Below, in pieces: positions 1 through 11,367 of a stretch of 64,000 nt of DNA (the first letter of the stretch is position 1; each line of letters starts with the position of its first letter). The DNA lies in NCBI RefSeq assembly GCF_003096555.1, contig NZ_QEKM01000001.1, forward strand, positions 3,720,001-3,784,000. The letters run 5' to 3'. The notes under the pieces were generated by a model, which was not told where the DNA came from, did not search any database, and saw only the letters and a program-made list of their open reading frames with translations. A program made the translations under genes and the position numbers. The DNA is from Simplicispira sp. 125 (GTDB taxonomy: Bacteria; Pseudomonadota; Gammaproteobacteria; Burkholderiales; Burkholderiaceae_C).

Positions 1-1245
1 GGTGAGTCCGCAGCCCATGTGGTGGGGTTCACCAATGTGGAAGACAAGGGTCAGGAGGGCATGGAGCTGGCGTTCAACGATCTGCTGGCCGGGCGTGCCG
101 GGTCGCGCCGCGTCATCAAAGACCGCATGGGTCGGGTGGTCGAGGGGGTGGGCGAGGTAGTGCCGCCGATGGACGGGCGCGACATGCAGCTGTCCATCGA
201 CAGCAAAGTGCAGTTTTTTGCCTACCAGAAGCTGCGCGACCAGGTCATCGCACACAAGGCCAAGGCCGGTAGCGTGGTGGTGCTCGACGCCGTCACGGGC
301 GAAGTGCTGGCGCTGGCCAACTATCCCAGCTATTCGCCCGACAAGCGGCAGAACCTCACGGGCGAGCAGTTGCGCAACCGCGCCATCACCGATACCTTCG
401 AGCCTGGCTCGACCATGAAGCCCTTCACGATCGGGCTGGCGCTCGATAGCGGCCGTGTCAAGCCTGGCACGCTGGTGGACACCACACCTGGGCGCCTGAC
501 CATCACCGGCTCAACGATCTCGGATACGCACAACTACGGCGTGCTCACGGTCGAAGGCGTGATCCAGAAGTCAAGCAACGTGGGCACCACCAAACTGGCC
601 ATGCAGATGCCGGCGCGCGAGATGTGGGAGACCTTCTCGGCCGCCGGATTCGGGCAGAAGCCCCATGTGGGCTTTCCCGGTGCGGTCAGTGGTCGGCTGC
701 GCCCCTACAAGAGCTGGCGCCCGATCGAGCAGGCCACCATGTCCTATGGCTACGGCCTGTCGGCCAGCCTGTTCCAGATGGCGCGCTCGTACACCGTGTT
801 TGCGCACAACGGCCAGATCATTCCCGCCACCATGCTCAAGAGCTCTGAGCCTGCGGTCGGCGTGCCGGTGTTCTCCCCCAAAACTGCCGACGAGGTGCGC
901 AAGATGCTGCAGATGGCCGCCGGCCCCGGCGGCACGGGCCAGAAGGCCCAGACGGTGGGCTACTCGGTCGGCGGCAAGTCGGGCACGGCGCGCAAACAGG
1001 TGGGCAAGAGCTATTCCAGCGGTAAGTACCGCGCCTGGTTCACCGGCATGGCGCCCATTGACAAGCCGCGCATCATCGTCGCCGTGATGGTCGACGAGCC
1101 GAGCAACGGCGTGTACTACGGCGGCGCCGTGGCCGCACCCGTGTTCAGCGAGGTGGTGCAGCAAACGCTGCGCATGATGGGCGCGCAGCCGGACATGGCC
1201 GTCAAGCCGCAGATCGTCGCCGACACGGTGGAGGAGTCGGTGTGA
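1..1245 (+). CDS. ftsI: Peptidoglycan D,D-transpeptidase FtsI (PBP3), 5' truncated by the window edge
   Basis: Septal peptidoglycan transpeptidase of the divisome, anchored in the inner membrane and acting in the periplasm. The reading frame is open from base 1, so the N-terminal cytoplasmic tail, membrane anchor and start lie outside the window. Visible are the end of the non-catalytic domain (GFTN..GQEG..LAF) and all three penicillin-binding motifs: SxxK as STMK (409-420), SxN as SSN (571-579), and KSGT (976-987). Its stop TGA (1243-1245) shares its last base with the murE start, so the two are probably translationally coupled. First visible gene of the dcw cluster. Confidence 0.96.
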   Translation, partial: GESAAHVVGFTNVEDKGQEGMELAFNDLLAGRAGSRRVIKDRMGRVVEGVGEVVPPMDGRDMQLSIDSKVQFFAYQKLRDQVIAHKAKAGSVVVLDAVTGEVLALANYPSYSPDKRQNLTGEQLRNRAITDTFEPGSTMKPFTIGLALDSGRVKPGTLVDTTPGRLTITGSTISDTHNYGVLTVEGVIQKSSNVGTTKLAMQMPAREMWETFSAAGFGQKPHVGFPGAVSGRLRPYKSWRPIEQATMSYGYGLSASLFQMARSYTVFAHNGQIIPATMLKSSEPAVGVPVFSPKTADEVRKMLQMAAGPGGTGQKAQTVGYSVGGKSGTARKQVGKSYSSGKYRAWFTGMAPIDKPRIIVAVMVDEPSNGVYYGGAVAAPVFSEVVQQTLRMMGAQPDMAVKPQIVADTVEESV

Positions 1246-2738
1246 TGCAGATGATCCAGACCCCTTCGCAAGCCGTGCAGTGGCTGCGTGCGCATGTCAC
1301 GGGCACGCTGCAGACCGACAGCCGCCAGGTGATGCCCGGTGATGGCTTCATCGCCTGGCCCGGTGCGGCGACTGATGGCCGTTCGCATGTACCGGATGCC
1401 CTGGTGCGCGGCGCAGCGGCCTGCCTGGTCGAGCACGAGGGCGTGGAAGCCTTTGCCTTCGACAGTCTGGTTGTTGCCGCGCTGCCACGCCTCAAGCAGG
1501 CAACCGGCCTGATCGCTGCCGAATGGTTTGGCGCACCGGGCGATGCACTCGCTGTGGTGGCGGTTACCGGCACCAACGGCAAAACCAGCACCGCGTGGTG
1601 GTTGGCCCATGCACTCTCAAAGTTGCAGCACGATGCGCTTTCTCCATGCGCCCTGGTGGGTACTTTGGGCATTGGAATGCCGGGGCATCTCGAATCCACC
1701 GGGATGACCACGCCCGACCCGGTGCGTTTGCAGCAGGCCTTTCGCCAGTTTGTCGATGCGGGCGTGCGCGCCTGCGCCATCGAGGCCTCGTCCATCGGCC
1801 TGGCCGAACACCGCCTGGCTGGCACGCCTATCCGCGTGGCCGTGTTTACCAACTTTACGCAGGACCACCTCGACTACCACCTCGACATGGACGCCTACTG
1901 GCAAGCCAAAAGGGCGCTGTTCGATTGGCCTGGGTTGCAGGCCGCGGTGGTAAACATCGACGACCCGCACGGTGCCGAGTTGCACAGTGCCCTGGCCGGG
2001 CGCGGGCTGGATGTGTGGAGTGTTTCCATGCGCCAGGACGCGCGCCTGCAGGCGCAGGCCGTGGCGTGGGGCGACGGCGGCCTGCGCCTGGACGTGGTGG
2101 AAGGTGCAGAGAAGCATTCATTGCAGACGGGAATGCTCGGCGACTTCAACGTCTCCAACCTGTTGGGCGTGATTGCTGCGCAGCGTGCCCTGGGCGTACC
2201 GCTGGTGCAGGCGGTCGCCGCATGCGCTCAGTTGCTGCCGGTACCTGGCCGCATGGAGCGCCTGGTGGCACAGGGCCAGCCGTTGGTGGCAGTGGACTAC
2301 GCGCATACACCGGACGCATTGGACAAGGCGCTGCAAGCACTGCGCCCTCTGGCGGCAGAGCGTGGCGGCCAGCTTTGGTGCGTTTTTGGCTGTGGCGGCG
2401 ACCGCGATGCCAGCAAGCGCCCACTGATGGGCGCGGCGGCGCAGCACCATGCCGATAGGGTGGTGGTCACCAGCGACAACCCGCGCGGCGAAGAACCCGT
2501 TTCCATCATTCACCAGATCTTGCTGGGAACCATCGCTGGAGAGACGGTACGGGTCGAACCCGACCGTGCCGCCGCCATTGCCCAGGTGCTGGCCGAGGCC
2601 GATGCCCGGGACGTGGTGCTGATCGCTGGCAAGGGCCACGAGGACTACCAGGAGACGGCGGGCGTGCGCCAGCCGTTCTCCGACATGGCGCATGCGCGTG
2701 CTGCGCTGGTACGCCGGGGAGCCAGCGTATGGCAATGA
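1245..2738 (+). CDS. murE: UDP-MurNAc-L-Ala-D-Glu--meso-DAP ligase MurE
   Basis: Cytoplasmic ATP-dependent ligase adding the third stem-peptide residue. The P-loop GTNGKTS is at about residues 109-115 and the DNPR motif (residues 411-414), diagnostic for meso-diaminopimelate specificity in Gram-negative MurE, is intact. About 497 aa, normal for the family. The ATG at 1245 overlaps the ftsI stop as TGATG; a GTG at 1242 and an ATG at 1251 are in-frame alternatives. The 3' end overlaps murF by 10 bp. Confidence 0.96.
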   Translation: MQMIQTPSQAVQWLRAHVTGTLQTDSRQVMPGDGFIAWPGAATDGRSHVPDALVRGAAACLVEHEGVEAFAFDSLVVAALPRLKQATGLIAAEWFGAPGDALAVVAVTGTNGKTSTAWWLAHALSKLQHDALSPCALVGTLGIGMPGHLESTGMTTPDPVRLQQAFRQFVDAGVRACAIEASSIGLAEHRLAGTPIRVAVFTNFTQDHLDYHLDMDAYWQAKRALFDWPGLQAAVVNIDDPHGAELHSALAGRGLDVWSVSMRQDARLQAQAVAWGDGGLRLDVVEGAEKHSLQTGMLGDFNVSNLLGVIAAQRALGVPLVQAVAACAQLLPVPGRMERLVAQGQPLVAVDYAHTPDALDKALQALRPLAAERGGQLWCVFGCGGDRDASKRPLMGAAAQHHADRVVVTSDNPRGEEPVSIIHQILLGTIAGETVRVEPDRAAAIAQVLAEADARDVVLIAGKGHEDYQETAGVRQPFSDMAHARAALVRRGASVWQ

Positions 2739-4165
2739 TGACCCTGCAGCAGGCCTTTGCCTGGATCCATGCGCGCGAGCCACGGGCGCGTCTGGTGGGT
2801 GATGGCGAGACGCCTTTGGTGCGCGTGCACACCGACACGCGCACGCTGCGGGCGGGCGACCTGTTTGTCGCCCTGCGCGGCGAGCGTTTCGACGCCCACC
2901 AATTTCTAGCGCAGGCGCGTGTCGCCGGCGCGGTAGCCGCCCTGGCCGAGCGAGGTCTTCAGGAGGCTGGGCTGGCCGGTATCGAGGTGCCTGACAGCCT
3001 GCACGCCCTGGGCGCACTGGCTGCGGGCTGGCGTGCGCAGTTCACGCTGCCGCTGATCGCCGTGACGGGCAGCAACGGCAAGACGACGGTCACGCAAATG
3101 CTGGCGGCCATCCTGCAGGCGCACGCGCAGGAGGCGGCCTTCTCGACCCAGGGCAACCTGAACAACGCCATCGGCGTCCCGCAGACCTTGCTGCGCCTGA
3201 CGGCACAGCACCGGGTGGGCGTGGTGGAGCTGGGCATGAATCACCCCGGCGAAATTGCGGAGCTGGCGCGCATCGCCCAGCCGACCGTGGCGCTGGTAAA
3301 CAACGCGCAGCGCGAGCATCTGGAGTTCATGCACACGGTGCAGGCCGTGGCCGAAGAAAACGGCGCGGTACTGGCCGCACTGCCCGCATCGGGCGTGGCC
3401 GTGTTTCCGGCAGGGGATGCCTACACACCGCTGTGGCAAGCCCTGGCGGGTGGTCGGCGCTGCCTGACTTTTGGCGGTGCGGGTGCCGACGTGCGCTGTA
3501 ACCGCGCCGAATGGACGGACGGCGCCTGGCGCGTGGAGATCGCCACGCCCCAGGGCGCACTGCACTGCACATTGCACATCGCGGGTCGCCACAACGTGGA
3601 CAACGCGCTGGCCGCCACGGCCTGCGCCTTGGCGGCGGGCGTTCCGCTGCCCGATATTGCGCGCGGACTGTCGGCGTTCGTGCCGGTCAAGGGGCGGTCG
3701 CGGGCTTTCAGCGTGTCCTGCGCTGGCCGGGCCATCACCGTGGTGGACGACAGCTACAACGCCAACCCGGACTCCGTGCGCGCCGCCATTCTTGTGTTGG
3801 CCGCGCTGTCCGCGCCCCGCCTGCTGGTGTTGGGTGACATGGGCGAGGTGGGTGACCAGGGGCCGCAGTTCCACGCCGAGGCCGGGGCGCATGCGCAGGC
3901 CTGCGGCATCGAATATCTGTACGCCCTGGGTGCGCAGTCGGCCCACGCAGTGGCAGCCTTTGGGTACGCCCGGCATTTCGACAACATGGCAGCGCTGCAG
4001 GCAGCGGTGTGCGCTGCCTTGCCCAGTGTGGGCAGTGTGCTGGTGAAGGGATCGCGCTTCATGAAGATGGAACAGGTGGTGGAGGCCGTGGCCGCCGCTG
4101 CGCAGGAGAACACGATGGCAACCAGCAACGAGCGCCGCAGTACGGACGGAGGTGCGCCATGCTGA
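2729..4165 (+). CDS. murF: UDP-MurNAc-tripeptide--D-Ala-D-Ala ligase MurF
   Basis: Cytoplasmic ligase that adds the D-Ala-D-Ala dipeptide made by Ddl, completing the UDP-MurNAc-pentapeptide. The 478 aa protein shows the Mur-ligase P-loop GSNGKTT at residues 114-120 and a central [11 protein letters not shown] segment typical of MurF. It starts inside the end of murE and overlaps the mraY start by 7 bp (4159-4165), so it is part of a translationally coupled chain. The last ~20 residues (after [10 protein letters not shown]) look like an unconserved tail. Confidence 0.95.
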   Translation: MAMMTLQQAFAWIHAREPRARLVGDGETPLVRVHTDTRTLRAGDLFVALRGERFDAHQFLAQARVAGAVAALAERGLQEAGLAGIEVPDSLHALGALAAGWRAQFTLPLIAVTGSNGKTTVTQMLAAILQAHAQEAAFSTQGNLNNAIGVPQTLLRLTAQHRVGVVELGMNHPGEIAELARIAQPTVALVNNAQREHLEFMHTVQAVAEENGAVLAALPASGVAVFPAGDAYTPLWQALAGGRRCLTFGGAGADVRCNRAEWTDGAWRVEIATPQGALHCTLHIAGRHNVDNALAATACALAAGVPLPDIARGLSAFVPVKGRSRAFSVSCAGRAITVVDDSYNANPDSVRAAILVLAALSAPRLLVLGDMGEVGDQGPQFHAEAGAHAQACGIEYLYALGAQSAHAVAAFGYARHFDNMAALQAAVCAALPSVGSVLVKGSRFMKMEQVVEAVAAAAQENTMATSNERRSTDGGAPC

Positions 4166-5337
4166 TGTGGTTGGCCCAGTGGTTGCAAAACCTGTCGCCG
4201 GATCTCGGCTTTCTGCGGGTGTTCCAGTACCTCACGCTGCGCGCGGTGCTGGGCGCGATGACGGCGTTGCTCATTGGCCTATTTGCCGGGCCGCGCGTCA
4301 TCCGGCGACTGACGGAACTCAAGATTGGTCAGCCCATCCGCACCAACGGCATGGAGACGCACCATGTCAAAAGCGGTACGCCCACCATGGGTGGCGTGCT
4401 GATCCTTTTGGCCATTGCCACATCCACCCTGCTGTGGGCCGACCTGTCGAACCGCTTCGTCTGGATTGTGCTCATCGTTACGCTGGGCTTTGGCGCCATC
4501 GGCTGGGCGGACGACTGGCGCAAAGTGGTCTACAAGGATCCCAATGGCATGCGCTCGCGCGAGAAATATATGTGGCAGTCCATCATCGGTCTGCTCGCTG
4601 CGCTGGCGCTGGTGTTCAGTATTTCCGAGGGCACCAACCCCAAGGCGTTTGAGCTGTTTGTGAGTTGGGTGAGCTCGGGTTTTTCGGTCGATCTGCCGCC
4701 GCAGGCAGGCTTGCTGCTGCCGTTTTTCAAGGAAGTCAGCTACCCGCTGGGCGTTCTGGGCTTCGTGATCCTGACCTATCTGGTCATCGTCGGGTCGAGC
4801 AACGCCGTCAACCTGACCGATGGGCTCGATGGTCTGGCGATCATGCCGGTGGTGATGGTGGGCTCTGCCCTGGGTGTTTTTGCCTATGTGGCCGGCAGTT
4901 CGCTGTATTCCAAGTACCTGATTTTTCCGCATATTCCGGGTGCGGGCGAATTGCTCATCTTCTGCGCCGCCATGGCGGGCGCGGGGCTGGCCTTTTTGTG
5001 GTTCAACACGCATCCGGCCCAGGTGTTCATGGGCGATGTGGGTGCGCTGGCGCTGGGCGCGGCTTTGGGCACCATCGCCGTGATCGTGCGCCAGGAAATC
5101 GTGCTGGCCATCATGGGCGGCATCTTCGTCGTCGAGGCCCTGTCGGTCATGCTGCAGGTCACCTGGTTCAAGTACACCAAGCGGCGCTACGGCGAGGGCC
5201 GGCGCCTGCTCAAGATGGCGCCGCTGCACCACCATTTCGAAAAGAGCGGCTGGAAGGAAACGCAGGTGGTTGTGCGCTTCTGGATCATCACCATGCTGCT
5301 GTGCCTGATCGGCCTGTCCACCCTCAAGCTGCGATGA
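4159..5337 (+). CDS. mraY: Phospho-N-acetylmuramoyl-pentapeptide-transferase MraY
   Basis: Polytopic inner-membrane enzyme transferring phospho-MurNAc-pentapeptide to undecaprenyl phosphate to form lipid I. The 392 aa protein has about ten hydrophobic segments and the catalytic signatures [25 protein letters not shown] and the cytoplasmic histidine motif [12 protein letters not shown]. The ATG at 4159 overlaps the murF stop; reading further upstream in frame would run through murF and is not needed. Its stop shares ATGA with the murD start. Confidence 0.96.
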   Translation: MLMWLAQWLQNLSPDLGFLRVFQYLTLRAVLGAMTALLIGLFAGPRVIRRLTELKIGQPIRTNGMETHHVKSGTPTMGGVLILLAIATSTLLWADLSNRFVWIVLIVTLGFGAIGWADDWRKVVYKDPNGMRSREKYMWQSIIGLLAALALVFSISEGTNPKAFELFVSWVSSGFSVDLPPQAGLLLPFFKEVSYPLGVLGFVILTYLVIVGSSNAVNLTDGLDGLAIMPVVMVGSALGVFAYVAGSSLYSKYLIFPHIPGAGELLIFCAAMAGAGLAFLWFNTHPAQVFMGDVGALALGAALGTIAVIVRQEIVLAIMGGIFVVEALSVMLQVTWFKYTKRRYGEGRRLLKMAPLHHHFEKSGWKETQVVVRFWIITMLLCLIGLSTLKLR

Positions 5338-7328
5338 ATCCGAACGACGACCTCCACGCCTTGCCTGCCGACCCGGTAACGCCCACAGCGCTGCCGGGTC
5401 TCGCCGCGCCCGCGCCCGACGTGTCGGTTCAAGCGGTGGGCCCGCTGGCTGAAGGCGTGTTGCAGGCATCGCAGGATGAGGCGCCATTGGCCGCCGATGA
5501 CGGCATGGTGAATTCGGCCGCCGCGCCCGTGGCGGCCTGCACCCCTGAACTCCCGCAGACCCTGAACGCAGCCCGGGACGCCGCTGCCTTTGTTGCTCAG
5601 ATTTTTGCCGACGTTGTGTCCAACGAATCAAAGATTGATGTGCAGGCCGCCGAGACGACGCAGGCGCAGCCACCCGAAGATGCTTTCGTGCCCACCCCTG
5701 TTCCTGTGGGCTGGCCGCTGGAAGGCACGGGGCCGCTGCAGGGTCAACACATCCTCATCCTGGGGTTGGGTGCTTCGGGTCTGGCCATGGCGCGCTGGTG
5801 TGTGCGCTGCGGTGCCCAAGTGACCGTGGCCGATACACGCGCAGCCCCGCCGCAACGAGCGGTGCTGCAGCATGAGCTGCCCCAGGTGCGCTTTGTCTCG
5901 GGGGCCTTCGGCGCACACTTGGTCGAGGGCCAGGGACTGGCGGCGGTGTACCGGTCGCCCGGTCTCAGTCCTGCCGAAGTTGCTTCTGTATTTGTAGCTG
6001 CTAACGCCTGTGGAATAAGCACTGAAGGCGAATTGGGCTTGTATTCGATGGCCTTGCGTGCGCTGCGTGGCGCGCATGGCTATGCACCGGCCGTGCTGGC
6101 CATCACGGGCACCAACGGCAAGACCACCGTGACAGTACTCACTGGGCGGTTGGTGGAACACGCCGGCAAGACAGTGGCTGTGGCCGGCAATATTGGCCCC
6201 ACGCTGCTCGACACCCTGGCTGCGCGCATCGACGCAGGGCAGCTCCCCGATGTGTGGGTGCTGGAGCTGTCGAGCTTCCAACTCGACGGCGTCGCCGGTT
6301 TCAAGCCCACGGCGGCGGCGGTGCTGAACATCACACAAGACCACCTGGACTGGCATGGCGACATGGCGGCCTATGCAGCGGCCAAGGCACGTATTTTTGG
6401 CGAGACCGGCCTCATGGTGCTCAACCGCGAAGATCCGGCCGTCATGGGCATGCTGCCGCCGCCGAGCCGTCCGAAAGGCGAAGTGCCGGTGCGCGCCAGC
6501 GAAGCATTGGCTCCGGTGCGTGCGAAATTCCAGAAACTCCAGCAGCGCGCGCACGTCACTTTTGGCGGCGACATGCCGCGCCGCCCGGGTGATTTCGGTA
6601 TCGAAGTCGTCAGCGGCATGGCCTGGCTGGTGCGTGCGCAGGAAGCCGACGAAACCCTCAAGCGGCCACGCCGCGCTGCCGCGCTGCCGCTGGGCGCAGG
6701 CGCAGGGCTGGAGGAAGAGCTGCACATCCAGCGCCTGATGCCGGCCGATGCCCTGCGCATCCGTGGGCGGCATAACGCCGTGAACGCATTGGCCGCGCTG
6801 GCGCTGGCACAGGCGGCAGCTTGCCCGCTGGGCGCCATGCTGTATGGCTTGCGCGAATACCGGGGCGAGCCCCACCGCGTGGAGCCTGTGGGGCGCCTGA
6901 ACGGAGTGGAGTATTTCGACGACAGCAAGGGCACGAACGTGGGTGCCACGGTGGCGGCCCTTACGGGGCTGGGCGCCGAGCGGCGCATCGTGGTTATTTT
7001 GGGCGGTGATGGCAAGGGACAGGACTTTTCACCCCTGGCCGACCCGGTGGCGCGCTATGCGCGGGCCGTGGTGCTGATCGGGCGCGATGCGCCATTGATC
7101 CGCGCTGCGCTGCAGGAGACGGGTGTTGTTCTGCACGACGCCGATGCGTTGCCTGCGGCCGTGCAATGGGCTGCTGAGCGCGCCCATGCCGGAGACGCCG
7201 TGTTGATGTCGCCCGCCTGCGCCAGTTTTGACATGTTTGACAACTACGGGCACCGCGCGCAGGTGTTTGTGCAAGCGGTGCAGCAACTGGCGCTGGATGC
7301 AGGCCAGGACCTGGAGGGCGCAGCATGA
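5334..7328 (+). CDS. murD: UDP-MurNAc-L-Ala--D-Glu ligase MurD with a long N-terminal extension
   Basis: Cytoplasmic ligase adding D-Glu to UDP-MurNAc-L-Ala. The conserved region starts near residue 140 ([17 protein letters not shown], the UDP-binding domain); the P-loop GTNGKTT is at about residues 259-265, roughly 145 residues later than in E. coli MurD. At 664 aa it is much longer than the usual 440-500. The extra N-terminus is Ala/Pro-rich and probably disordered. The start at 5334 is favoured because it forms an ATGA overlap with the mraY stop; an internal start near 5505 cannot be excluded. A further insertion of ~60 residues (6470-6720) lies before the RGRHN motif. A degenerate copy of the dispersed palindromic repeat lies in frame at 5991-6035. 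Confidence 0.9.
   Translation: MNPNDDLHALPADPVTPTALPGLAAPAPDVSVQAVGPLAEGVLQASQDEAPLAADDGMVNSAAAPVAACTPELPQTLNAARDAAAFVAQIFADVVSNESKIDVQAAETTQAQPPEDAFVPTPVPVGWPLEGTGPLQGQHILILGLGASGLAMARWCVRCGAQVTVADTRAAPPQRAVLQHELPQVRFVSGAFGAHLVEGQGLAAVYRSPGLSPAEVASVFVAANACGISTEGELGLYSMALRALRGAHGYAPAVLAITGTNGKTTVTVLTGRLVEHAGKTVAVAGNIGPTLLDTLAARIDAGQLPDVWVLELSSFQLDGVAGFKPTAAAVLNITQDHLDWHGDMAAYAAAKARIFGETGLMVLNREDPAVMGMLPPPSRPKGEVPVRASEALAPVRAKFQKLQQRAHVTFGGDMPRRPGDFGIEVVSGMAWLVRAQEADETLKRPRRAAALPLGAGAGLEEELHIQRLMPADALRIRGRHNAVNALAALALAQAAACPLGAMLYGLREYRGEPHRVEPVGRLNGVEYFDDSKGTNVGATVAALTGLGAERRIVVILGGDGKGQDFSPLADPVARYARAVVLIGRDAPLIRAALQETGVVLHDADALPAAVQWAAERAHAGDAVLMSPACASFDMFDNYGHRAQVFVQAVQQLALDAGQDLEGAA
5991..6035. 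repeat. Degenerate in-frame copy of the palindromic element inside murD
   Basis: The stretch reading GTAGCTGCTAACGCCTGTGG followed by AATAAGCACTGAAGGC matches the intergenic element (GTAGCTGCTAGCGCTTG..ATAAGCGCTAGAGGC) with a few mismatches. It encodes part of the MurD UDP-binding domain (around [14 protein letters not shown]), so the element is tolerated in a conserved essential protein or the resemblance is partly convergent. Confidence 0.5.
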
Positions 7329-8635
7329 GCAGCACCGCACGCACTTCCGGGGGGGTGATGCAGCGCATGGCGGGCTGGTTTGGCGGTCTGCCGGGCAAGG
7401 CCGCCGAAGTTTTACCTGTGCGCGCCGGCGGCACGGAATACCGCCAGACCACATCCACACCGGCCAGCGTGCTGGGTTTTGACGAAGCCTTGCTGTGGGT
7501 GGTGGTGGCCCTGCTGGCCTGGGGGCTGGTGATGGTGTATTCAGCCTCCATCGCACTGCCGGACAACCCGCGCTTTGGCAAGATCGCCCCCACGCATTTC
7601 TTGATGCGCCATGTGTTCTCCCTGATCGTCGCTTTTGTGGCGGCGCTGCTGGCCTTCCAAGTGTCCATGGCGACCTGGGAGCGGTCGGCGCGTGCGCTGT
7701 TCATGTTCTCTCTGGCGCTGCTGGTGCTGGTGCTGGTGCCGCATGTGGGCACTGTTGTCAATGGTGCGCGACGCTGGTTGTCGCTGGGGCCGTTTGGCTT
7801 TCAGCCGTCTGAGCTGGCCAAGTTTGCCGTGCTCATCTACGCCGCCGACTACATGGTGCGCAAGATGGAGGTCAAAGAGAGGTTCTTCCGCGCCGTGCTG
7901 CCCATGGGGGCGGCTGTGGCGATTGTCGGGGTGCTGTTGCTGGCCGAGCCGGACATGGGTGCTTTCATGGTGATCGCCGTGATCGCCATGGGCATTCTGT
8001 TTTTGGGAGGCGTCAATGCCCGCATGTTCTTCCTGATCGCGGCCATCCTCGTGGGGGCGTTCAGCCTGATGATTGCCAGCTCACCGTGGCGGCGCGAACG
8101 GGTGTTTGCTTACCTCGACCCGTTCAGCGAGCAGCACGCCCTGGGCAAGGGTTACCAGCTCTCGCATTCCCTCATTGCCATCGGGCGGGGCGAAATATTT
8201 GGTGTGGGCCTGGGCGGCAGCGTCGAAAAACTCCACTGGCTTCCCGAGGCGCACACCGACTTCCTGCTCGCCGTGATTGGTGAAGAGTTTGGCCTGGTGG
8301 GCGTGCTCATGCTCATCGTGCTGTTCCTGTGGATGACGCGCCGCATCATGCACATCGGCCGCCAGGCCATTGCCCTGGATCGCGTGTTTGCCGGTCTGGT
8401 CGCGCAGGGGGTGGCCATCTGGATGGGCTTTCAGGCCTTCATCAACATGGGCGTAAACCTGGGCGCGCTGCCCACCAAGGGGCTGACCCTGCCGCTGATG
8501 AGCTACGGCGGCTCGGCCATTCTGATGAACCTGGTCGCCATCGCCGTGGTGCTGCGCGTGGACTACGAAAACAAATTACTCATGCGGGGCAGCGGCAAGC
8601 TGACCACCACGCGCAAGCGGGGAGAGCGAGCATGA
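7325..8635 (+). CDS. ftsW: Peptidoglycan glycosyltransferase FtsW (SEDS family)
   Basis: Inner-membrane SEDS polymerase that works with FtsI to make septal peptidoglycan. The 436 aa protein has about ten membrane segments after a ~55-residue cytoplasmic N-terminus and carries the conserved [19 protein letters not shown] block. It overlaps the murD stop by ATGA. The C-terminal tail ends [17 protein letters not shown]; this tail is the source of the tandem duplication that follows it. Its TGA (8633-8635) overlaps the ATG of the first mini-ORF. Confidence 0.96.
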   Translation: MSSTARTSGGVMQRMAGWFGGLPGKAAEVLPVRAGGTEYRQTTSTPASVLGFDEALLWVVVALLAWGLVMVYSASIALPDNPRFGKIAPTHFLMRHVFSLIVAFVAALLAFQVSMATWERSARALFMFSLALLVLVLVPHVGTVVNGARRWLSLGPFGFQPSELAKFAVLIYAADYMVRKMEVKERFFRAVLPMGAAVAIVGVLLLAEPDMGAFMVIAVIAMGILFLGGVNARMFFLIAAILVGAFSLMIASSPWRRERVFAYLDPFSEQHALGKGYQLSHSLIAIGRGEIFGVGLGGSVEKLHWLPEAHTDFLLAVIGEEFGLVGVLMLIVLFLWMTRRIMHIGRQAIALDRVFAGLVAQGVAIWMGFQAFINMGVNLGALPTKGLTLPLMSYGGSAILMNLVAIAVVLRVDYENKLLMRGSGKLTTTRKRGERA

Positions 8636-8863
8636 GTCATTTGTTTCTGCAAAACAAATTACGCCAGCGCGCCAGCGCTGTCGGCACGCATGTGCCGATG
8701 CGGGGCAGCGGCAAGCTGCCCACCACGCGTAAGCGGGGAGAGCGAGCATGAGTCATTTGTTTCTGCAAAACAAATTACGCCAGCGCGCCAGCGCTGTCGG
8801 CACGCATGTGCCGATGCGGGGCAGCGGCAAGCTGCCCACCACGCGCAAGCGGGGAGAACGCGC
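8582..8863 (+). repeat. 116-bp tandem repeat between ftsW and murG (about 2.4 units)
   Basis: Units begin at 8582, 8698 and 8814, each with ATGCGGGGCAGCGGCAAGCTG, giving an exact period of 116 bp. The first part (8582-8631) is the ftsW 3' end. Each full unit carries the ftsW tail with its Shine-Dalgarno-like GGGGAGAG, an ATGA junction and a new ~66-bp segment. That segment contains a perfect hairpin (TCGGCAC-GCAT-GTGCCGA, 8681-8698 and 8797-8814). The two complete units from 8632 and 8748 differ at only 3 of 116 positions, so the duplication is recent or conserved by conversion. Confidence 0.95.
8632..8751 (+). CDS. 39-residue mini-ORF 1 within the ftsW-murG repeat
   Basis: A 39-codon frame starting [18 protein letters not shown] and ending in [17 protein letters not shown], a copy of the FtsW C-terminal tail with one Thr-to-Pro change. 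It starts by ATGA overlap with the ftsW stop and has a GGGGAGAG ribosome-binding site 5-12 bases upstream, so translation by coupling is plausible. The peptide is strongly basic and has no membrane segment. It may be only a by-product of DNA duplication; function is unknown. Confidence 0.5.
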   Translation: MSHLFLQNKLRQRASAVGTHVPMRGSGKLPTTRKRGERA

Positions 8864-8867
8864 ATGA
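8748..8867 (+). CDS. 39-residue mini-ORF 2 within the ftsW-murG repeat
   Basis: It encodes a peptide identical to mini-ORF 1. The three nucleotide differences between the copies are all synonymous (CGT/CGC, GAG/GAA, CGA/CGC). It overlaps mini-ORF 1 by ATGA at 8748-8751 and murG by ATGA at 8864-8867. It therefore keeps the translational-coupling chain from ftsW to murG unbroken. Function unknown; expression is unproven. Confidence 0.5.
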   Translation: MSHLFLQNKLRQRASAVGTHVPMRGSGKLPTTRKRGERA

Positions 8868-9933
8868 GCAGTACCACGCCCAAGACCGCGCTCATCATGG
8901 CTGGTGGCACCGGCGGCCACATCTTCCCAGGCCTGGCCGTGGCCGAGGAGTTGCGCGCGCGCGGCTGGCGCGTGCACTGGCTGGGCGCGCCGGGCAGCAT
9001 GGAGGCGCGCATTGTGCCCACCCAGGGTTTTGCGCTGGAAACCATTGATTTTTCCGGTGTGCGTGGCAAGGGCTTGGCCACTTTGGCCCTGTTGCCACTG
9101 CGCCTGCTGCGCGCCTTCTGGCAGGCCTGGCAGGTGGTGCGCCGCGTGCGGCCCGACGTGGTGGTGGGCTTGGGCGGCTACATCAGTTTTCCCGGCGGCA
9201 TGATGGCCGTGCTGGCGGGCAAGCCTTTGGTATTGCACGAACAAAATTCCGTGGCCGGTATGGCCAACAAGGTGTTGGCCACTGTGGCCGACCGGGTGTT
9301 CACCGCGTTCCCGCAGGTGCTGAAAAAGGCCCAATGGGTGGGCAACCCGCTGCGCACCGCGTTCACGCGCCAGGGTGACCCGGCGGAGCGTTTTGCGGGT
9401 CGCACCGGGCCGCTGCGGCTGCTGGTGGTGGGCGGCAGCCTGGGGGCGCGTGCCCTCAACGAGATCGTGCCGCAGGCGCTGGCGTTGATTCCACAAGACC
9501 AGCGCCCGGTGGTGACGCACCAAAGCGGCGCGGCGCAGATCGAGCAGCTGCGCGCCAACTACGAAGCAGCCGGGGTGCAGGCCGAGCTGACGCCGTTCAT
9601 CGACGACACGGCCAGCGCCTTTGCCCAGGCCGACATCATTGTTTGCCGTGCGGGCGCCAGCACGGTTACCGAAATTGCCGCCGTGGGCGCGGCCGCCGTG
9701 TTTGTGCCGTTTCCGGCAGCTGTGGATGACCACCAGACCACCAACGCCCAGTTCCTGGTGCAGGCCGGGGGCGGCTGGCTGGTGCAGCAGCGCGATCTCT
9801 CACCACAGATGTTGGCTCAAATGCTACAAAATACAGAGCGAACAGCGCTTGTGGATAAAGCGCTAAAGGCCAAAAACATGCAAAAAATCCATGCCACCCG
9901 CGAGGTGGTCACCGCGTGCGAGGAGTTGGCTGC

Positions 9934-9937
<4 letters not shown>
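8864..9937 (+). CDS. murG: UDP-GlcNAc--lipid I N-acetylglucosaminyltransferase MurG
   Basis: Peripheral inner-membrane glycosyltransferase converting lipid I to lipid II. The 357 aa protein has the glycine-rich [10 protein letters not shown] loop near the N-terminus, [18 protein letters not shown] and the C-terminal UDP-GlcNAc site region [24 protein letters not shown]. The start at 8864 is set by these motifs and by the ATGA overlap with the preceding mini-ORF. The upstream SD GGGGAGAA lies in the repeat. The C-terminal helix region contains an in-frame palindromic repeat. Confidence 0.96.
9820..9880. repeat. In-frame copy of the palindromic element near the 3' end of murG
   Basis: The sequence AGCGCTTGTGGATAAAGCGCT (9845-9864 region) is a near-perfect inverted repeat with the same core as the intergenic elements, flanked by the usual A-rich arms (ATGCTACAAAATACAGAGCG and GGCCAAAAACATGC). 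It is translated as part of the MurG C-terminal region ([18 protein letters not shown]), a poorly conserved helix. Confidence 0.75.

Positions 9938-11363
<1,426 letters not shown>

Positions 11364-11367
<4 letters not shown>

Noticed and set aside
4665..5333. In-frame upstream extension of murD through mraY
   Set aside because: It overlaps mraY in another frame and has no conserved sequence; the ATGA start at 5334 explains the gene.
4279..5673. 464-codon minus-strand frame opposite mraY and murD
   Set aside because: Antisense shadow in a compact plus-strand operon.
8582..8863. Tandem repeat considered as a CRISPR array
   Set aside because: Period 116 bp with no unique spacers, and it derives from the ftsW coding end.
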